From NCBI GenBank assembly GCA_021186555.1, contig JAJKFL010000026.1, positions 124,001-188,000 on the forward strand: DNA of 64,000 nt, read 5' to 3'. Position 1 is the first letter of the stretch. The number at the start of each line of letters is the position of its first letter. This DNA is from Reticulitermes speratus. Its lineage: Eukaryota; Arthropoda; Insecta; Blattodea; Rhinotermitidae. The translations under genes were made by a program, and so were the position numbers. Below the pieces are notes generated by a model. That model did no database searches and was not told where the DNA came from. It saw nothing but the letters and a program-made list of their open reading frames with translations. Positions 60,556 through 64,000 of the stretch are shown in pieces.

Positions 60556-61727
60556 AACAATAAAGCGTTATCAACTGCTGGCAAACTGAATACTGGTCCA
60601 TTGCAGCCATACACCTATAACATGAACCATATTTTAGGCCATGCACAAGCACAGAACAGTGTCAAATGGGGAAGAAGACAGAACAGGGTGGGCGGCGGAG
60701 AAATGTGCATGTTACTGCAATGGAACACGGTTCAGATATTTTTGTAACTCACATTTCTAAAACTCAATGAATACCAAAGATGTAAAATGGGGAAGTTGTA
60801 ACTTTTAATTTGTAGAAGAATTTATTTTCCAATTTACAGCACATAAGTAGCGTTCACATGAACGCCTTTTTACATTTTTGGTTTCTATAACGTGATGTCC
60901 TTATAAGATGAGCAGACACAGCTCACAAACCACACACTTCATATTTGTACTGCAAGATGGGAGTTCCAAACCCACGCACAAACTGCCACTGCGACGCCGC
61001 ACGTAACGCTACCAACAAATTTTATTAACACACACACACACACACACACACAGACATGCACACTCCTTTTCACCACAATCATGTCTCCACTGAGGTATCT
61101 GCCCAAGTGGAAAACTCGTGTGTCATAGCCCTTAGCGAAGAAAGCCACGTCAACTACGTGAAGCCGGCTGATCACTCCGACAGCAAAAGCTTTTTGAGAG
61201 ACGCCCAAAAATTTGAAGTCGAAAGTAGCGGGTATAGACTGTGGTGAATGTTGCAACACTTCCCATCCACACTGCTTGGACCACCAGTGCGATCAGCTGG
61301 CAACAGCACTTGATGCTTTGCTAATTACTACGATGCACCGGTTTGTGGCTGCGACAAATGCGTCCACAGGGGTAGCCATTATGTTTACAGGTAGTGAGCA
61401 TGTCTATGTCTGTCTGTTAATAAAATGTGTCATAGTTTTACATGCAGCGTCAGAATGGCAGCTTGCACCTTACTTTCAGAACATCTCTCATGTCATATTC
61501 ATACGACGACGTGTTTTACATCGTTCTGTTATACGGGGTTTGTGGAATGTAAATACATTATCTTCTTTTTTATTCTATTCCATCCTATTTTACTCTATTC
61601 TGTCTTTAACCCCCCCCCCCCCCCCAGCTTACACCTTCCAAATGCCTAATTGAATCAGATTAAATATAATGCAAGAAGTCTGTATTACAATATTTACGAC
61701 ATAAATGTAATTCACACCGGTCAGCTG
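60556..61727. other. Unique stretch with (CA)n and C run
   Basis: A (CA)n microsatellite lies at 61028-61052 and a run of about 16 C at 61610-61625. The minus-strand frame 60939-61259 includes a protein-like segment (FLGVSQKAFAVGVISRLHVV) but no family was recognised. Confidence 0.45.
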
Positions 61728-61950
61728 TAAGTCACTTTATACAACAGCAGTACCAAACTTAAGTCACTTTATACAACAGCAGTACCAAACTTAAGTCACT
61801 TTATACAACAGCAGTACCAAACTTAAGTCACTTTATACAACAGCAGTACCAAACTTAAGTCACTTTATACAACAGCAGTACCAAACTTAAGTCACTTTAT
61901 ACAACAGCAGTACCAACTTAAGTCACTTTATACAACAGCAGTACCAAACT
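61728..61950. repeat. 32-bp array (core TTAAGTCACTTTATACAACA)
   Basis: About seven units, nearly identical. Confidence 0.94.
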
Positions 61951-62446
61951 TACAAGCTCATTCAAAGCACTAGAACAAATGTGAAAAGTCTGAGACATCC
62001 AGTACAAATTCTTACATTACAACATGTCTTGATATTCAATCTACTTTTCTTATGTACATTTAATTTGCTGCACACTGTACACATACGTACTTGTTCACTA
62101 ATTAATAGTCTGCACTGTACCTAAATAAGCAGGTGAATATCCTTCAGTGCTCAACACATTTCAAGTTTATAGAAATATTTGTTGGTGTTAAAAACGAGCA
62201 TCTTCTCTTTTATTTGCAGAGTGCAAATGCTAATAATTGACAAAATCCGCACTTTTTAAAATCTAACAGTGCCACTAATTAACTGACACTTGTGTATTTT
62301 GGTGTTTATAAGTTTGGGCAGTTCATTGCTTACACTTTTGCTGAAGTAACAACAAAAATGTGATGCGTCTTACAATGTCTTCATGGATGCAACATACTGT
62401 CTGCAATACCACAAGCTTAACTTTTGACTTCAATACTTCAAAATTC
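61951..62446. other. Spacer, possibly 3' UTR or 3' flank of the minus-strand gene
   Basis: AT-rich. AATAAA on the minus strand lies at plus 62209-62214. No exon recognised. Confidence 0.35.
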
Positions 62447-62740
62447 ACGCCAAACAACACACTTCTCACGCCAAACAACACACTTCTCACGCCAAACAAC
62501 ACACTTCTCACGCCAAACAACACACTTCTCACGCCAAACAACACACTTCTCACGCCAAACAACACACTTCTCACGCCAAACAACACACTTCTCACGCCAA
62601 ACAACACACTTCTCACGCCAAACAACACACTTCTCACGCCAAACAACACACTTCTCACGCCAAACAACACACTTCTCACGCCAAACAACACACTTCTCAC
62701 GCCAAACAACACACTTCTCACGCCAACAACACACTTCTCA
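62447..62740. repeat. 21-bp array (ACGCCAAACAACACACTTCT)
   Basis: About 14 units, practically identical; only the penultimate unit lacks one A. All sense and antisense frames here (for example SVLFGVR repeats) are artefacts of the seven-codon period. It lies about 100 bp beyond the stop codon of the minus-strand exon. Confidence 0.96.
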
Positions 62741-62840
62741 CGCCCAATCAGGATTCCCAACATCAGTGCCATATCTCATAACCCACACACCACGGCACAC
62801 CAATAATATCTATGTGGCGCTTATTCAACTTACACTCTGT

Positions 62841-62982
62841 TTACGATGCTGACGGTGACAACACAGTTGACAGGCCTAGCCACCTCTCCTCGCTGCTGGC
62901 CTGTTCCCTGGCAACCCGAGCGTACTGCGCTGTGCTGTGTTCATCTTCTTCATCCAGCATTTCCTGCATTCGTTGTTTGTAG
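62841..62982 (-). CDS. Terminal coding exon of an unrecognised minus-strand gene
   Basis: On the minus strand, TTTTTTCCCTTCTGCAG is a strong acceptor. It is followed by one base and 46 codons that begin YKQRMQEMLDEEDEH and end LSTVLSPSAS before TAA (plus-strand 62841-62843). The segment is charged and helical in character (Glu, Gln and Arg-rich, then EERWLGL), as in the end of a coiled-coil protein. I do not recognise the family. Both the composition and the splice signal look genuine, unlike the ORFs in the nearby arrays. The preceding exon must lie beyond the window, to the right of the 32-bp array. The gene converges on the homeobox gene. Its 3' UTR may include the 21-bp array at 62447-62740; an AATAAA on the minus strand lies at plus 62209-62214. 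Confidence 0.6.
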
Positions 62983-63009
62983 CTGCAGAAGGGAAAAAAT
63001 CAATCACAT

Positions 63010-64000
63010 AAATGTTGCACACAGTATTTAGTTATGTACTAGCAAGTTGCACATAGTATTTAGTTATGTACTGGCAAGTTGCACATAGTATTTAGTTATG
63101 TACTGGCAAGTTGCACATAGTATTTAGTTATGTACTGGCAAGTTGCACATAGTATTTAGTTATGTACTGGCAAGTTGCACATAGTATTTAGTTATGTACT
63201 GGCAAGTTGCACATAGTATTTAGTTATGTACTGGCAAGTTGCACATAGTATTTAGTTATGTACTGGCAAGTTGCACATAGTATTTAGTTATGTACTGGCA
63301 AGTTGCACATAGTATTTAGTTATGTACTGGCAAGTTGCACATAGTATTTAGTTATGTACTGGCAAGTTGCACATAGTATTTAGTTATGTACTGGCAAGTT
63401 GCACATAGTATTTAGTTATGTACTGGCAAGTTGCACATAGTATTTAGTTATGTACTGGCAAGTTGCACATAGTATTTAGTTATGTACTGGCAAGTTGCAC
63501 ATAGTATTTAGTTATGTACTGGCAAGTTGCACATAGTATTTAGTTATGTACTGGCAAGTTGCACATAGTATTTAGTTATGTACTGGCAAGTTGCACATAG
63601 TATTTAGTTATGTACTGGCAAGTTGCACATAGTATTTAGTTATGTACTGGCAAGTTGCACATAGTATTTAGTTATGTACTGGCAAGTTGCACACAGTATT
63701 TAGTTATGTACTAGCAAGTTGCACATAGTATTTAGTTATGTACTGGCAAGTTGCACATAGTATTTAGTTATGTACTGGCAAGTTGCACATAGTATTTAGT
63801 TATGTACTAGCAAGTTGCACATAGTATTTAGTTATGTACTGGCAAGTTGCACATAGTATTTAGTTATGTACTAGCAAGTTGCACATAGTATTTAGTTATG
63901 TACTAGCAAGTTGCACATAGTATTTAGTTATGTACTGGCAAGTTGCACATAGTATTTAGTTATGTACTAGCAAGTTGCACATAGTATTTAGTTATGTACT
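63010..64000. repeat. 32-bp minisatellite running off the window (core AAGTTGCACATAGTATTTAG)
   Basis: About 31 units to the window edge, with TACTGGC/TACTAGC variants. It begins about 27 bp from the acceptor of the minus-strand exon, so it lies at the 3' end of that gene's intron. Confidence 0.97.

Noticed and set aside
600..64000. Direct repeats as a possible CRISPR array
   Set aside because: Repeats are head-to-tail without unique spacers, and the window is clearly eukaryotic with spliced genes.

Overview
The window is arthropod nuclear DNA, most probably from a hemimetabolous insect. A spliced NK-type homeobox gene, tRNA-derived SINEs, LINE tails and TA-flanked miniature inverted-repeat elements all point that way. 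Several dispersed repeats resemble ones I associate with cockroach and termite genomes, but this is recollection and no search was run. I see no prokaryotic features.

The main gene is on the + strand from 6516 to 49627. Four exons join with matching phases into one 384-residue reading frame: 6516-7002, 37336-37559, 47514-47650 and 49321-49627. The introns are about 30.3, 10.0 and 1.7 kb. The protein has an N-terminal eh1/TN-like repressor motif (FSIEKLL), a complete 60-residue homeodomain split by an intron between homeodomain residues 44 and 45, a short conserved tail ending in GDRLWLF, and a His/Pro/Gln-rich C-terminus. It best fits the NK7 family (Drosophila NK7.1-like). A second gene is visible only as one terminal coding exon on the - strand at 62841-62982. 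The two genes converge.

About 40 kb of the 64 kb (summed from the array spans listed) is minisatellite: some 33 tandem arrays with units of 17 to 114 bp. Few units resemble one another. Arrays lie very close to exons: 38 bp after the exon 1 donor, about 60 bp before exon 3, about 41 bp before exon 4 and about 27 bp before the minus-strand exon. Nearly all the long ORFs (up to 884 codons) are arrays whose unit length is a multiple of three or nearly so, and should not be read as genes.

Some arrays can be traced to transposons. The 91/92-bp array (38950-41888) is the amplified body of a SINE whose tRNA-like head survives next to it. The 60-bp array (24926-27883) carries the terminal repeat of an adjacent miniature element in every unit. 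A dispersed family present four times holds an expanded internal 114/40-bp tandem region in three copies. One array (16925-18712) has a four-unit higher-order structure. These cases make the locus an unusually clear example of tandem arrays growing from mobile elements inside a developmental regulator.

Layout: 1-6515 upstream arrays, one SINE and one LINE tail; 6516-7002 exon 1; 7003-37335 intron 1 with at least 16 arrays; 37336-37559 exon 2; 37560-47513 intron 2 (SINE-derived array, two more SINEs, small palindromic element, three further arrays); 47514-47650 exon 3; 47651-49320 intron 3, mostly one 31-bp array; 49321-49627 exon 4; 49628-62840 3' flank with arrays, hairpins, a MITE and a SINE; 62841-62982 minus-strand exon; 63010-64000 a 32-bp array running off the end.
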